NCBI GenBank assembly: GCA_963788015.1
Contig: CAWBEY010000010.1
Coordinates: 620,001 to 684,000, forward strand
Reading direction: 5' to 3'
DNA: 64,000 nt
DNA from: JBBRHH01 sp963788015
GTDB taxonomy: Bacteria; Planctomycetota; Phycisphaerae; Tepidisphaerales; Tepidisphaeraceae
Both the position numbers and the translations under genes were made by a program. Positions 50,548-59,898 of this stretch are shown one piece after another. Numbering within the stretch: the stretch's first letter is position 1; the number at the start of each line of letters is the position of its first letter. The notes under the pieces are model-generated. The model was not told the DNA's origin and made no database searches. It saw only the letters and a program-made list of their open reading frames with translations.

Positions 50548-51316
50548 GCGGACCCGAGCTCGCATCGACAATTCCTGCCCGTGCCAAGAACGGTAGGATG
50601 GAATAGGAATTGTCCGAGGCGCTATCCTGTCTCTGCAGAATCGCGGGCGAGGAGAGTGCAAGTGCACCGAGTTCCTCGAAGCGATAGTTGAGCCACATGT
50701 CGACGGGACCGACTACGGGCATCGCTCGTAGAAGGGTTAACGCGCCTTCGCGGGACAGCACGTAACCGGAAAGAAACCAGAGTCCTCGCTTCGGTCGGAA
50801 CAGCGCATCGCAAACATCGGCACGCTCCGCCGTTCCGCCAGCGTCCTCATAGGAGAGATAGAGCAAACGCGGCCCGCCTTCAGCGCGGCAACGTCGGAGC
50901 GCGGCACGCCAACCGCGGTCGATCGCTGCGGCGGCACCGCGTTTGAACCAGATATCGTCTTCGAGCACTAACACATGATCGTCGGCACCTGTCGCGACGG
51001 CCTTCCAAGCCTCTACGTGCGACCTAGCGATTGCCACTTCCTGCGGCGTCATTCTGATCGGCTCCTCGACGTCGAAGCACTCATCTAGTCTCGCATCTGG
51101 CTGGACATAGAGTTGGTCACCAACCAGGTAGATCGAATCGACGTCAACCGTTGCCGCGACGGCGCGACCATCTCGGGCGTCCACCGCCGGCAGCCGACGC
51201 GCTATGGAGGTCAGCGGAGCACCGTCGGACATCCTGAACCGGCTTAGCTCGCGTAAAGTGCGCCGCAACCGCCGCGGTTGCCGGTCGAGGTTCACGATCA
51301 GAACCTTTCCGATCAT
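50534..51316 (-). CDS. Glycosyltransferase family 25 protein
   Basis: 260 residues from ATG 51316. It begins MIGKVLIVNLDRQPRRLRR, the usual GT25 start, and has PQEVAIARSHVEAWKAV and VLVLEDDIWFKRG with the acidic metal-binding motif. GT25 enzymes add galactose or similar sugars to LPS and other glycans. The frame is open further upstream but that part opposes neighbouring coding sequence. It lies in the minus-strand glycan operon. Confidence 0.85.
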   Translation of the reverse strand: MIGKVLIVNLDRQPRRLRRTLRELSRFRMSDGAPLTSIARRLPAVDARDGRAVAATVDVDSIYLVGDQLYVQPDARLDECFDVEEPIRMTPQEVAIARSHVEAWKAVATGADDHVLVLEDDIWFKRGAAAAIDRGWRAALRRCRAEGGPRLLYLSYEDAGGTAERADVCDALFRPKRGLWFLSGYVLSREGALTLLRAMPVVGPVDMWLNYRFEELGALALSSPAILQRQDSASDNSYSILPFLARAGIVDASSGPHAAR

Positions 51317-51452
51317 TCCCTCGCCCGAGCCGAACGCCGATATACGGCCGCCGGGAATGACGCCGGTCATGGCGCGCAGCGCGCGGAAGGCGAATCTATG
51401 GAGTTGACCTGAAGCTTTCAGGAAATTCATGGCCTGGCTCACTCCGCATGCC

Positions 51453-52166
51453 TCAGCAACCGAACACATTTCGCCAGTTGCGGGCATCGCCTCGATAGGA
51501 GAGGTCCCAACGCGTTTCCGCAATGGCGTCCCAGTCGCGCAGCAATTCGAAGTCGCGGGGAAGACCGGCCAACTCGAGGTGGCGCGCGTGGGCTGCAAGA
51601 GCGACGGTAAAGTTGCCGGGCCCGGTCGTAGACTGGATCTGGGGAAAGCGTTCCTCATCGAGCAACTTGTCCGTTGCACTAACAAGTGCGCGTCGCAGGA
51701 CCGGATGGTTGGCCGGTGCAGCGATTGGGTTGTTGTTGATGTAGTAGATTCGGTCCTCCATCGGCAGGTCGGCTCGCCAGATCTCTTCCGCCGGCACCAT
51801 CCCGCTAGCCACGATATCGTAGCACAAAGGCTGCACCTTGAGCCTCCCATCTTGGAAGATGTGTCTCCAGTCGTCTCCGAGCAGCACATCGTCCGCATCG
51901 ACGTAGAGGCCGCCCTCTGCGAGTACAAAGCACATACGCAGATAGTCGCAACGCATCGCTGGGTGGCTGCAGCGCGCGAATGCCCGACGCTCGCGTTCAC
52001 CATATGCATCCGCGATATATGCAGCCGCGGAGGAATCGTCGAACATGTAGAACTCGAAGCCCTCGTCGCCGAGACGATCCCAACTATTGAGGCAGACGCG
52101 GACATCTTCTGGCAAGTTGGATGGGTCGTGCCAATACCTGATAAGCCTCTTCGGGATCAGCGACAT
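51453..52166 (-). CDS. DXD-type glycosyltransferase (Gly_transf_sug family)
   Basis: An intact 237-residue protein from ATG 52166 (MSLIPKRLIRYWHDPSNLPE). The Asp motif is GGLYVDADDVLLGDDW near residue 95, preceded by HPAMRCDYLRMCFVLAE, typical of capsule and mannosyl/glucosyl transferases of the GT32-like group. It uses a nucleotide sugar in the cytosol. It is positioned between the carbamoyltransferase and GT25 genes. Confidence 0.88.
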   Translation of the reverse strand: MSLIPKRLIRYWHDPSNLPEDVRVCLNSWDRLGDEGFEFYMFDDSSAAAYIADAYGERERRAFARCSHPAMRCDYLRMCFVLAEGGLYVDADDVLLGDDWRHIFQDGRLKVQPLCYDIVASGMVPAEEIWRADLPMEDRIYYINNNPIAAPANHPVLRRALVSATDKLLDEERFPQIQSTTGPGNFTVALAAHARHLELAGLPRDFELLRDWDAIAETRWDLSYRGDARNWRNVFGC

Positions 52167-52196
52167 CTCGGTGCGGAAGTCCTCGGCCGGTCGTCG

Positions 52197-52379
52197 CTAA
52201 GCACTCCAATTGCTGCAGAGTAAGGTGTCGGATGAAAGCGGATCGCAGGCGGTCGCATTCCTCAAAGCCGGGTGAATATGGATCCATCGTCTTCGGGCCT
52301 TGAAAAGCCGGTTCGAGCGTTGAACGTTCCAGTGATAAGTCCTTCCGTGACGCAGTGCCCCTTCAGATATCGTGCTCAT
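52197..52379 (-). CDS. Possible small coupled ORF, sequence disturbed
   Basis: An ATG at 52379 overlaps the carbamoyltransferase stop (ATGA) and starts MSTISEGALRHGRTYHWNVQ. The frame is open to 52197, but downstream parts in neighbouring frames (EDDGSIFTRL, then EECDRLRSAFIRHLTLQQLE) look more protein-like, so one or two indels are likely and the true end is uncertain. Confidence 0.35.
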   Translation of the reverse strand: MSTISEGALRHGRTYHWNVQRSNRLFKARRRWIHIHPALRNATACDPLSSDTLLCSNWSA

Positions 52380-54010
52380 TGGCATACTGTCCGCCGTCTC
52401 GGCTGCGCTCTGTTCAGATACGCCTGATATTGCCGCGAACTTTTCAGCAGATATGATCGCCCCTCGACCACGAATCCGTCAAGACCGTGCTCAACGGTAT
52501 AAGCATCAAGATCGGTCATGTTATTAATGAAGCCCTTATTTTTGAAATTGAGAGAGGTGTTGCACAGAACTCCGTACCCAGTGCGAGCTTTGAATGCGAC
52601 AAGTAGGTCGAACAGATTTTCGTTGGTCTGTAGATGTGACCGTCTGGAGGCGAGCGGTTCCATTCACATGCGTGGCGGCTGCCAGCGCGCCCGTAGTCAA
52701 ACGGTACGTATAGAGCATATAATGGACTTTCGCAATCGCATCCGAACCACGTCCTGGCATCATCTCGAAGACATGCCGGGGCAATCGGGCGGAACTGTTC
52801 GCGCTGCTTAATGTCGTTCAGTCGCACTCTGGTTCCATCTCGAAACGGAGCGGCGAGGATGGACCTGTTGCCGAGTGCACGAGGACCGATCTCGTATTTA
52901 CCATTCACCCATCCCAGGATGAGGTCGTGTGCCAGCATGTCCGCGACCTTGGCGTGATCTTTCTCGTGGATGTCATACCTGTCCACATCGAGCGCGGCGT
53001 CCGCTAGGAAATTTAGGCCAGAGTAAACGTCCCAGTCGATCTTTGGATTTCCGGTGTAGCGGAACTGTGCATCGATCGCCGTGCCGATGGCGGATCCTGA
53101 GTCATTCGCCACCGGGGGAACGAAGACTTCGGAGAAGAGACCTGTCTCCTTCCACTTGGTATTCCAGTCGCAGTTCAGGCCGCACCCGCCCACAATCAGC
53201 AGTGGTCGTCCTTTCCTCAGGTTCGCGCTTCGCGAACTGGTAGAAAAGGTCGAATATCGCATTGCTGTAGATCCCCGCAAAATTGCGAAACTCAGGATCA
53301 TGTAGGCCCACGTCGAGGTGGGGGGCCGACTTGAGTCCTTGGTAGTCGCTCAGTTTTTGGTAGGGGCCATCCAGCAGAAACGCGAGCAGTTTTTTCTCCT
53401 CGACGGAAGGTATGCCTCGCTCCGAGAACGACGCGAGGGCCATCAGCTTCCCCGCATCCGAGTCACGGGGATACGGCCCGTCCTTTGGGAATGAAGGGTC
53501 AGCCAAGCCGTAGAGCAGTGCGTATCGATTTCCCGGCCGATTTAGAACATCGGCGACCAGTGTGATATTCAGCTCAGAATCGATCTCGTAGAATGCACCC
53601 ATCTCTCCTTCCCACACCAACGCGTAACATGAGGTACCTTTCGGTAGTGCGGACATGCCGAACGCACAGAGTATGTGTGAGCGCTCATGTGAGGACGAGA
53701 AGTAGTCTACCTTACCCCGCAGAAGTCGTCCTTTGTCTATTATGGCATCTGTGTTCGAGAGGCCGCGGTACCCGCCGTTTTTGTTTGATCCGTGTAGATA
53801 TTCGTGATGGTCCCGCGGCCACCATCCGCCCATGCAGATGACGTCAGGGATGTCTGCAAGGTGGCCGACAGCATCTAATACGTCAGTAATGGCCACCGGA
53901 GATTGTCTATATTTGGAGTCTTTCTCCGATTCGATTGAAAACATCAAACGAGTATCTTGGAGAAAGGCAATGGCGCCGTCGTGGCCGGGGTTGTAGGAAA
54001 GAATCTTCAT
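52376..54010 (-). CDS. NodU/CmcH-family carbamoyltransferase, three frame breaks
   Basis: About 545 residues from ATG 54010. The N-terminal Kae1-like domain starts ILSYNPGHDGAIAFLQD with the HDG motif; SSSHERSHILCAFGMSA supplies further ligand histidines. After a break near 53235 come LLIVGGCGLNCDWNTKW and GKYEIGPRALGNRSILAAP with REQFRPIAPACL, both diagnostic of the C-terminal domain. After breaks near 52735 and 52655 it ends with GVLCNTSLNFKNKGF. The family transfers a carbamoyl group to sugars or antibiotics. Surrounded by glycosyltransferases, it probably decorates a surface glycan or glycolipid. Confidence 0.88.
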
Positions 54011-54314
54011 GCCTTAGCAACCTTCGAGGTAGGCCAATGGTCAGATTTAAGATAATACCAGCCCACATCGTTCATTGATTTTCTGGATTCGGCGTAGGGC
54101 GCATGCTCCCTGTAGATTCTGGAATTAACACACTTCGGAACCACTGAAAGGAGCCAAGGCCGTGCCAACAGACTGTAACAATTCAATCGATCATTTTACT
54201 CACCGTTTTGGTCAGAACTCCGGCTCGAAATTCACACAATGTATGGTATCTCGTAGCATTATCGTGCGGACATGTCAGAAGTTCAAGATCGTTCTTTGAG
54301 AGTTTTGCGTCCAT
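54007..54314 (-). CDS. Small protein coupled to the carbamoyltransferase, one frame break
   Basis: An ATG at 54314, seven bases after the upstream stop, starts MDAKLSKNDLELLTCPHDNA. A break near 54205 leads to CYSLLARPWLLSVVPKCVNS and MNDVGWYYLKSDHWPTSKVA, whose stop overlaps the carbamoyltransferase start (ATGA). About 102 residues. Continuous coding character and tight packing on both sides support a real gene. No family is recognised. Confidence 0.5.
54162..54299 (+). other. Short plus-strand frame with good ribosome site, probably not a gene
   Basis: A GTG at 54162 with AAAGGAG upstream opens 45 codons. It opposes the better-supported minus-strand small gene, so it is noted but not called. 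Confidence 0.15.
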
Positions 54315-54320
54315 ACCCAA

Positions 54321-55496
54321 TCATCGTACCTTCAGGTGCGGCCGTTGTGCGAGGTCCAACGCACGGGTTGACAGCCGCGGCCTGACGCTTACCGTCAACT
54401 CCTGCTCCAATTCCGCTATCATTCCATCCCAATATTTTTGATCATGCATGTGGTGCATTGACGTCCGCATGGAGTCACTGTCATGGCCGATAACGCACCG
54501 GGTGTAAGCGTCCATTACTTTTTCAGCATCATCCTGGCCCCACTCTTCTCCAAGCCTCTGCCGCAATATTGCCAACTGCTCGTGTGGGCCAACGGATGGA
54601 CAAAGCAGGTTTGACGCGCAGCGGTGTAAAGCCTTATCGAAGGAACATAAAAGGACGTATTCCTCGCCTCTCGCCGCTTCAATGGCCCTGCGACCCCAAT
54701 ACCGAAGGAGGCCCATGTCCCACGCCGCGTTGCGAACGCCGGCAAACACCGTATCAAGGTCGCCGCTGGTTACTTTTTTCATCATGCTTCTAAAACGAGA
54801 TGGGCTCAACGCCAGGCTTCCGTACGTAAGTGGACCTGCAAGAAGCAAATAGTTGTCGTACGACCACCCAAGAAACTCCACCATTTGCGAAACGTCAGGT
54901 GCATGGGGATGAACCTCACGAACGAGGAGGGCGAGTTTGAGTGCTGCGCCGTATTCCGGCTGTATCCCATTCCAGAATTTCACTGCAAGATTTTTGGCGT
55001 CCCTCGCGGCTTCCGGTGTCTTTTCCTTTGCCACTTCACGAGGGTCAAGACTTGACGCGCTTCCGGCGGCAATTTGCAAAAAAACTCGCGCAGACTGATT
55101 TTGCAGGCTAACGAATTTGAGGGCTTCTTCACGCCCGTCCGATTCACCATTAGACATCACCGGTTCCGCAACCGCGAACTTCGGATCAAAAAAACTCTGC
55201 GTAACGATGGCAAAAGCCATGACTGCTGCCGCCAAACGGTCCAGTTCATCCCGACTACCTGTGCGAGCCGACGCGAGTTTGAGAACTCGTCCGAACACAT
55301 TTCGATCCATTACCAGCTCGACCGAAGTTCCGAACATTTCGCGAATCCCGATGACATGCTCGGGATCGTACCAATCGAATCCGGGTACCAAGGGTCCATA
55401 GAAGGGATCATGTTTTCGAAGAAGTGCTTCGGCGCACTGCCACTCCGTCGTTTTGAGCAAGGCAGAGAGTGGAACAATGAGCGGCATCGTTTGCAC
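54321..55496 (-). CDS. Uncharacterised 391-residue protein, possibly PIN-like
   Basis: An intact frame; GTG 55496 or ATG 55487 start. Mostly helical and soluble. ELVMDRNVFGRVLKLAS near residue 60 and EEYVLLCSFDKALHRCASNL near residue 280 have Asp residues placed as in some PIN-like nucleases, but this is weak. It heads the minus-strand glycan operon and is followed at seven bases by the small coupled gene. Base composition is A+T-richer than the left half of the window. Function unknown. Confidence 0.6.
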   Translation of the reverse strand: MQTMPLIVPLSALLKTTEWQCAEALLRKHDPFYGPLVPGFDWYDPEHVIGIREMFGTSVELVMDRNVFGRVLKLASARTGSRDELDRLAAAVMAFAIVTQSFFDPKFAVAEPVMSNGESDGREEALKFVSLQNQSARVFLQIAAGSASSLDPREVAKEKTPEAARDAKNLAVKFWNGIQPEYGAALKLALLVREVHPHAPDVSQMVEFLGWSYDNYLLLAGPLTYGSLALSPSRFRSMMKKVTSGDLDTVFAGVRNAAWDMGLLRYWGRRAIEAARGEEYVLLCSFDKALHRCASNLLCPSVGPHEQLAILRQRLGEEWGQDDAEKVMDAYTRCVIGHDSDSMRTSMHHMHDQKYWDGMIAELEQELTVSVRPRLSTRALDLAQRPHLKVR

Positions 55497-55542
55497 CTGT
55501 TGGGGGTACCGACAGTATAGAGCATCGGGTTCATCGCTTCAT

Positions 55543-55567
55543 AAAAAAGCGACCTCTTTTAGGTCGC
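55543..55567 (-). terminator. Intrinsic terminator (minus strand)
   Basis: A perfect 7-bp stem GCGACCT / AGGTCGC with a 5-nt loop is followed by six U on the minus strand, 32 bases after the stop of the 101-residue gene. Confidence 0.85.
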
Positions 55568-55598
55568 GGGTATTCGTACCGGCAGAATAGAAACAGCA

Positions 55599-55904
55599 TC
55601 ACTGTACCGGTTTGCCGTCGCGTCTTGGTGCAGGCGTCGGTCGCGTTTGAGCACGGTCCCTGGCCGTCTGGGCCGAGATGAAACTGTGGGCGTCGTAGAG
55701 CGCCTTGGCCAGCGTCATCAAATCATCAAAGGCGAAGGATGTGCTGTCCTTCCACTTATCGCCATCCCTGTAACAACGGGAAACGGTCACGTTGTACATC
55801 AGACCTTTGGCTGTCTCGTTCTTCCAGATGGTCGCCCGGATGCTACGGTGGCGAATCTCATGAACAGGATGATTCTCGTTGGCACGTGCTGCTTGCTTGG
55901 CCAT
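55599..55904 (-). CDS. Small conserved mobile-element protein
   Basis: 101 residues; ATG 55904 follows AAGGAG. The core IRATIWKNETAKGLMYNVTV, CYRDGDKWKDSTSFAFDDLM and TLAKALYDAHSFI is a compact domain of a type I recognise from planctomycete plasmids and islands, with no known function. Its shape would suit a single-stranded nucleic acid-binding protein. It is transcribed alone, between two terminators. Confidence 0.7.
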   Translation of the reverse strand: MAKQAARANENHPVHEIRHRSIRATIWKNETAKGLMYNVTVSRCYRDGDKWKDSTSFAFDDLMTLAKALYDAHSFISAQTARDRAQTRPTPAPRRDGKPVQ

Positions 55905-56055
55905 GGCTTTCTCCTTGGTTTTGTCCAGATCAAATCACGCCGCCTCTGCACACGCAGAGAAGATGTGAAGAGGGTTCTTCCCTAAGAAAAGCATGGCTCG
56001 AAGATTTGCGCAAGCCCTCCTCTCTCCTTAACCAGTTTTTCAAGATCGTTTGGTA

Positions 56056-56083
56056 TAAAAAAAGCCGGAACTGAATCCCGGCT
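56056..56083 (-). terminator. Intrinsic terminator after ArdC-like gene (minus strand)
   Basis: Stem AGCCGG / CCGGCT, extended by weaker pairs, is followed by seven U on the minus strand, 17 bases after the gene stop. Confidence 0.8.
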
Positions 56084-56099
56084 CGTGTGAAGGTGCCGT

Positions 56100-56918
56100 C
56101 TAATCAGTGGAAGGGCGCCCAGCCTTGAGAATCTGATCCGCCGCTTTGAAGATCCGTTGTGCGGATTTGTCGGGAATCGTTTCTCCCGACAGCCAATGCT
56201 GCACATATCCGCGGCTGAACTCGCTGCCGTCAAGAGACAGGGATTCGCAGCACAAGAGCGCCACGCATTCGGCTTCGACTTCCCGCAAGTTCCGTGGTGT
56301 CAGCTCATCGTCGTCCATTCTTTCGAGTTCGCTCGTGTGACCCAGGACAACATGAGCCAGCTCGTGAAAGAGCGTGCGACTGGGCGTGAAGGCAATCGGC
56401 GAGACCGCCACCTGGCGGTGCAGAGCATACCCTTGGGCATTGCCATTCAGGTGTTGGAATCGCACGCGTTCAATGTTGAGAGCTGCGAGCGCCCGCGACT
56501 CTTGCCATTCCGGCAGATCGGCGGGCGTGTACTCCTCCCCTTCCGTCTGCGACAGCACAAACCAGTGACGCTTGTACAGGAACTTGGTGAACTCAACGGC
56601 GTTGGCCGTTTCGTCGGCTTTGGCATCACCGGTGGTAGTGGTCTTGTCCGTCTTCCGCTTGATCGTGACGGGCATGCAGAGCACGATCGCTTTTTCTCCT
56701 TTCTTGACTTGCCTTCCCACTCCTTTCCATCCCTGAAAGGTGTGGATCGGCCCCGGCTCCAATCCGCGCAAGAGGCATTGAAATAGCGCGAGCAGTTGAT
56801 TGCCGGTCGAGTAGTTCCAGAAACGGTGATACGCCTGCGAGATGATGCCAGGCTTGGCCACGGCGTCAGCGAGGATCGCCGACCACTCCATGGGCGCAGA
56901 CACGGGCTCTTTGGACAT
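56100..56918 (-). CDS. ArdC-like antirestriction protein
   Basis: 272 residues; ATG 56918 follows AAGGAG by six bases. The N-terminal ssDNA-binding-like domain shows YHRFWNYSTGNQLLALFQ and TFQGWKGVGRQVKKGEKAIV. The C-terminal part is a zinc metallopeptidase with FHELAHVVLGH near residue 190 and a downstream Glu in EVEAECVALL. ArdC-type proteins coat incoming single-stranded DNA and block restriction during conjugation. This strongly suggests the island moves, or moved, as single-stranded DNA. Confidence 0.88.
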   Translation of the reverse strand: MSKEPVSAPMEWSAILADAVAKPGIISQAYHRFWNYSTGNQLLALFQCLLRGLEPGPIHTFQGWKGVGRQVKKGEKAIVLCMPVTIKRKTDKTTTTGDAKADETANAVEFTKFLYKRHWFVLSQTEGEEYTPADLPEWQESRALAALNIERVRFQHLNGNAQGYALHRQVAVSPIAFTPSRTLFHELAHVVLGHTSELERMDDDELTPRNLREVEAECVALLCCESLSLDGSEFSRGYVQHWLSGETIPDKSAQRIFKAADQILKAGRPSTD

Positions 56919-57409
56919 GAGAGACTCCTTGCCCGGTTGGGCGGCTTTGAATTGAAAAGATCAGGGATTCCCCTCTCGTTTCAGCAAAGCACGAAGGAGG
57001 TCGGTATGTCTAGCTTGGGGTGGGGATAAATTTTAATCTTTATTTGGAAATTGTTGCCCTGTTCTGCATCTTATCTAATGCACCAGCCGTGCGGGCACAA
57101 AATCTCGGATTTTGCGACATCATTACGTAACAGTTTACTTGCCAACTGGCTGCCTGCCAAAGGAGAATAGACTGAACATCGTGACCTTCCGATTCATGAA
57201 CAACTGAAGAACCCTTCATTGAACCGAAAGCGGTCCTGTGGCAGACACTTGCGGGAAGGTTTGGACCTTCCACTCCCCCCGGACTTTGTTTTTTGGTGGA
57301 GCTATTTAGTGATGGACGTTAGTAACGATTTGCACTGCGGCTCGTATACGTGTTATGCTTTCGGAACGCTATGATCTACCAGTTATTTAATGTCTAAGGA
57401 TCAGTTGCT
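56919..57409. other. Divergent intergenic region between ArdC-like and SDR genes
   Basis: 490 bp without a gene. It contains a hairpin GGAAGGT / ACCTTCC near 57252-57269 and a candidate promoter for the SDR gene. Composition shifts to A+T-rich here and stays so through the next three genes. Confidence 0.45.
57330..57358 (+). promoter_or_regulatory. Possible sigma-70-type promoter for the SDR operon
   Basis: TTGCAC and TTATGC with a 17-base spacer lie about 52 bases before the SDR start. AAGGA precedes the ATG by nine bases. Confidence 0.4.
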
Positions 57410-58192
57410 ATGAATATACATCCAATCATTGTTACCGGAGCAGCGAGGCCAGGAATTGGGAGTGCAATTACAAAACGGCTCCTTCAGGACGGCAATACCG
57501 TAATCGGCACGTACGAAGCGAGTAATGCCGAGGATGCAATCAAGCTTCGCGACTTGGTCAATAACGATTCTCTCTTGAGGTTGTCTGCGATAGATCATTC
57601 ATCGCAAGCAGAGCTCGACAGCTTCATCGCCTCACTACCAAACAAGATTGGCGGCCTTGTAAACGCTGAATTTTTTTTCGCAATGGAGGATCCTGACAAG
57701 TTCGATTCGACGATTTGGAACAAGAGCCTAGCCATAAATTTAACCGCGCCAAATTATTTGATCCATGGAGCGAAGCATCTACTTGAAGACGGCTCTTCGA
57801 TTCTGTCCGTGACGAGTACAGAGGGATTTGTTGGCTCGTTCGGAGCGTCGGCATACGCGGCCACCAAAGCGGCAGTTCATAATTTGACAAAGTCGCTTGC
57901 CAATGTGCTTGGTACTCGGCGCATTCGAGTGAACTCGATAGCTGCAGGATGGATTGGCGGCGTTATGGATACTGATGAGGTCTTTAACCTTTCACGCCGC
58001 ATTACGCCCCTGGGCCGACTTGGGACTGCTGAGGAAATAGCCGGCGTTGTAAGCTTTTTGCTTTCCGCTGATTCTTCGTTCATCAACGGTACCGTCATTG
58101 TTGTGGATGGTGGATATACCGGCGTCGACACCATTGCAAAGTATGAATTCGATGCATTCCGGAGCAAGAGTGATCGTCCAGATGGGAACTAA
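57410..58192 (+). CDS. SDR-family oxidoreductase
   Basis: An intact 260-residue protein from ATG 57410. The cofactor motif is TGAARPGIGSAITKRLL (TGxxxGIG). The catalytic region has SVTSTEGFVG and SAYAATKAA (Tyr and Lys). The usual NNAG strand is replaced by LVNAEFF. The C-terminus has FINGTVIVVDGGYTG. It reduces or oxidises a carbonyl or hydroxyl group with NAD(P). Its stop codon abuts the ATG of the oxygenase gene, so the two probably act together on one small molecule. Lower G+C suggests separate acquisition. Confidence 0.88.
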   Translation: MNIHPIIVTGAARPGIGSAITKRLLQDGNTVIGTYEASNAEDAIKLRDLVNNDSLLRLSAIDHSSQAELDSFIASLPNKIGGLVNAEFFFAMEDPDKFDSTIWNKSLAINLTAPNYLIHGAKHLLEDGSSILSVTSTEGFVGSFGASAYAATKAAVHNLTKSLANVLGTRRIRVNSIAAGWIGGVMDTDEVFNLSRRITPLGRLGTAEEIAGVVSFLLSADSSFINGTVIVVDGGYTGVDTIAKYEFDAFRSKSDRPDGN

Positions 58193-58851
58193 ATGTTTGA
58201 CCGATTCAGTTGGCGCTCCATCGATGTTAACACGGTCTTGCCAGCTAACTGGCGCACCTCGATTCTCAACTGCGCCACCACACATAAGATGGAGCGGCTG
58301 TTGTTGCCTAGGTCGGTGACATCACGAGAGCAGAATCGCGACGAAGCAATTCGCCGCAATCGGTGAACGGTGAGCTGGTACAGCGTCATCTGCCTTGGTT
58401 ATATGACCTTTATGCGGGTTTATTCCGCGATCTCGCCCAGCTTGGATCTCACGAACCAGTATCGATTGCGCGTAATGTGTTGTATGGAGCGGTTTTGAAC
58501 ATACAGATGGGGGACAACATGCGATACGAGGCGCACATCGATTCAAATCCAATCGAGGGTCTCCTATATGTGACCGGTCACGGATTTGACGGTGGCGGCG
58601 AATTGGTCGTCTCGAATACTTCGGCGGCGACAGGAGTACCTGAAATTGATGCCGACTGCTCTATCGTGTACCCATGCGCAGGCCACCTTATATTTTTTGA
58701 CGCTCGGCGGTTTGCTCATTATGTGCGCCCGTTACAGGACCCGAATGCGATACGAGTCGTGGTAGCGATGAACTACTACACGCCGACCTGTCCAGAGTCA
58801 TCAAGACCGCCGGATTTGACACCGCATTTATATGGCGGATCGGTGACCTAA
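58193..58851 (+). CDS. 2OG-Fe(II) oxygenase-like protein, one frame break
   Basis: Starts at ATG 58193, immediately after the SDR stop, with VNTVLPANWRTSILNCAT. A break near 58365 leads to the main part (HLPWLYDLYAGLFRDLAQLG). The double-stranded beta-helix shows RYEAHIDSNPIEGLLYVTGH (His-x-Asp), a distal His in RRFAHYVRPL, and an Arg in NAIRVVVAMNYYTP, the usual 2-oxoglutarate pattern. About 219 residues. It probably hydroxylates a small molecule or peptide made with the SDR. Confidence 0.75.
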
Positions 58852-58863
58852 ACAGGGAAATCA

Positions 58864-59806
58864 ATGAAAGATAAGATGCACTGGCCATCATTCCGGCGAC
58901 TGGTCACATTGCCGTTTACCGAAACGGTGGTGTCGAGTGTTCTTGGCGGCATACTTTACGCCTTGGATCATCGCGAGGCTACGGGTCTACTAACATTTTC
59001 TTTTGGCGTTGTTTTGGGTGCGTCACGCTTGGCGTTTACGGAGAGCCTGCGACGAAGATTGTCGCCATTGTCAAGATTATGTTCTTTTGTTGACCTTACT
59101 AGTAAGACACCTTTGCCTCAATTTCAGGAAATTGCAAGCGTTTATATTAGGATTAACCAGCCGGATTTTAGACTTCTTAAAGAAGCGATTGTCGAAGAAG
59201 CGAGTTCTCACTTGCTGCAACTGGCTCAACAAGGCAAGTCACGTGAACTTGCGACTAGCGAGTACTATCGCTGGCTCTACTCGATGTTAGAGAGCCAGAA
59301 GGGTGGTGAGGTCTGGGCCGTGTCCACAATGAACCCGTTGGAATGGGATGAATCACCGACAAGAGCGCAAGTTTATACAATTTAATCAAGAGGCGGTTAA
59401 GCGAAAGGTCAAATTGACGCGCGTGTTCATAGTTGACGAGACACACGAGTCTTCACTTTTGGTGAATCCGTCAACCGCGTGGCATTTTAGGGGCGATCCG
59501 CAAATATTTCCGTTTGTCGTCAGTCGGCAGGCGCTTGAACGGGTTGAGGGGCAATTACTTAAAGCGGTCGGTGATGGGTTTATCGCTTTCGATGCACGGG
59601 TCGCGATGGTGGATGTATTTTCTTCAGATGGTACAGCCCGCGGCTATGTGACGATGAATGAACAGGATATTCGAGGTTTAAGGCAGCGATTTGAGCAGTT
59701 GATGACGCATGGTGATCTTCGTCAAAACGCTGTTGGGAAGGCTACATCATCGACCGAGGCAACTATCTTGCAGCGAAGTACAGCACCCTTGAGGAAAGAT
59801 CGTTAA
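58864..59806 (+). CDS. Two-TM protein with soluble domain, one frame break
   Basis: Starts at ATG 58864, 12 bases after the oxygenase. Two hydrophobic segments lie at residues about 16-33 and 40-58. Then comes a helical part and a domain with GEVWAVSTMNPLEWDES, and after a break near 59350 RKFIQFNQEAVKRKVKLTRV. This strand layout recalls the PLD-like/DUF-type sensor domains seen next to immunity genes, but without the HKD catalytic motif. About 313 residues. It is third in the A+T-rich trio; its role is unknown. Confidence 0.6.
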
Positions 59807-59862
59807 GCGAGATAGTGTTTGAGCGTAATACCGTTGGGCAATTTCAAGATAGATAATTGTAC

Positions 59863-59888
59863 AAAAAAGAGCGACCGTAAGATCGCTC
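59863..59888 (-). terminator. Intrinsic terminator of the primase operon (minus strand)
   Basis: Stem GAGCGA / TCGCTC with a short loop is followed by six U on the minus strand, 11 bases after the 141-residue gene ends. Confidence 0.8.
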
Positions 59889-59898
59889 AAAGAACAGA

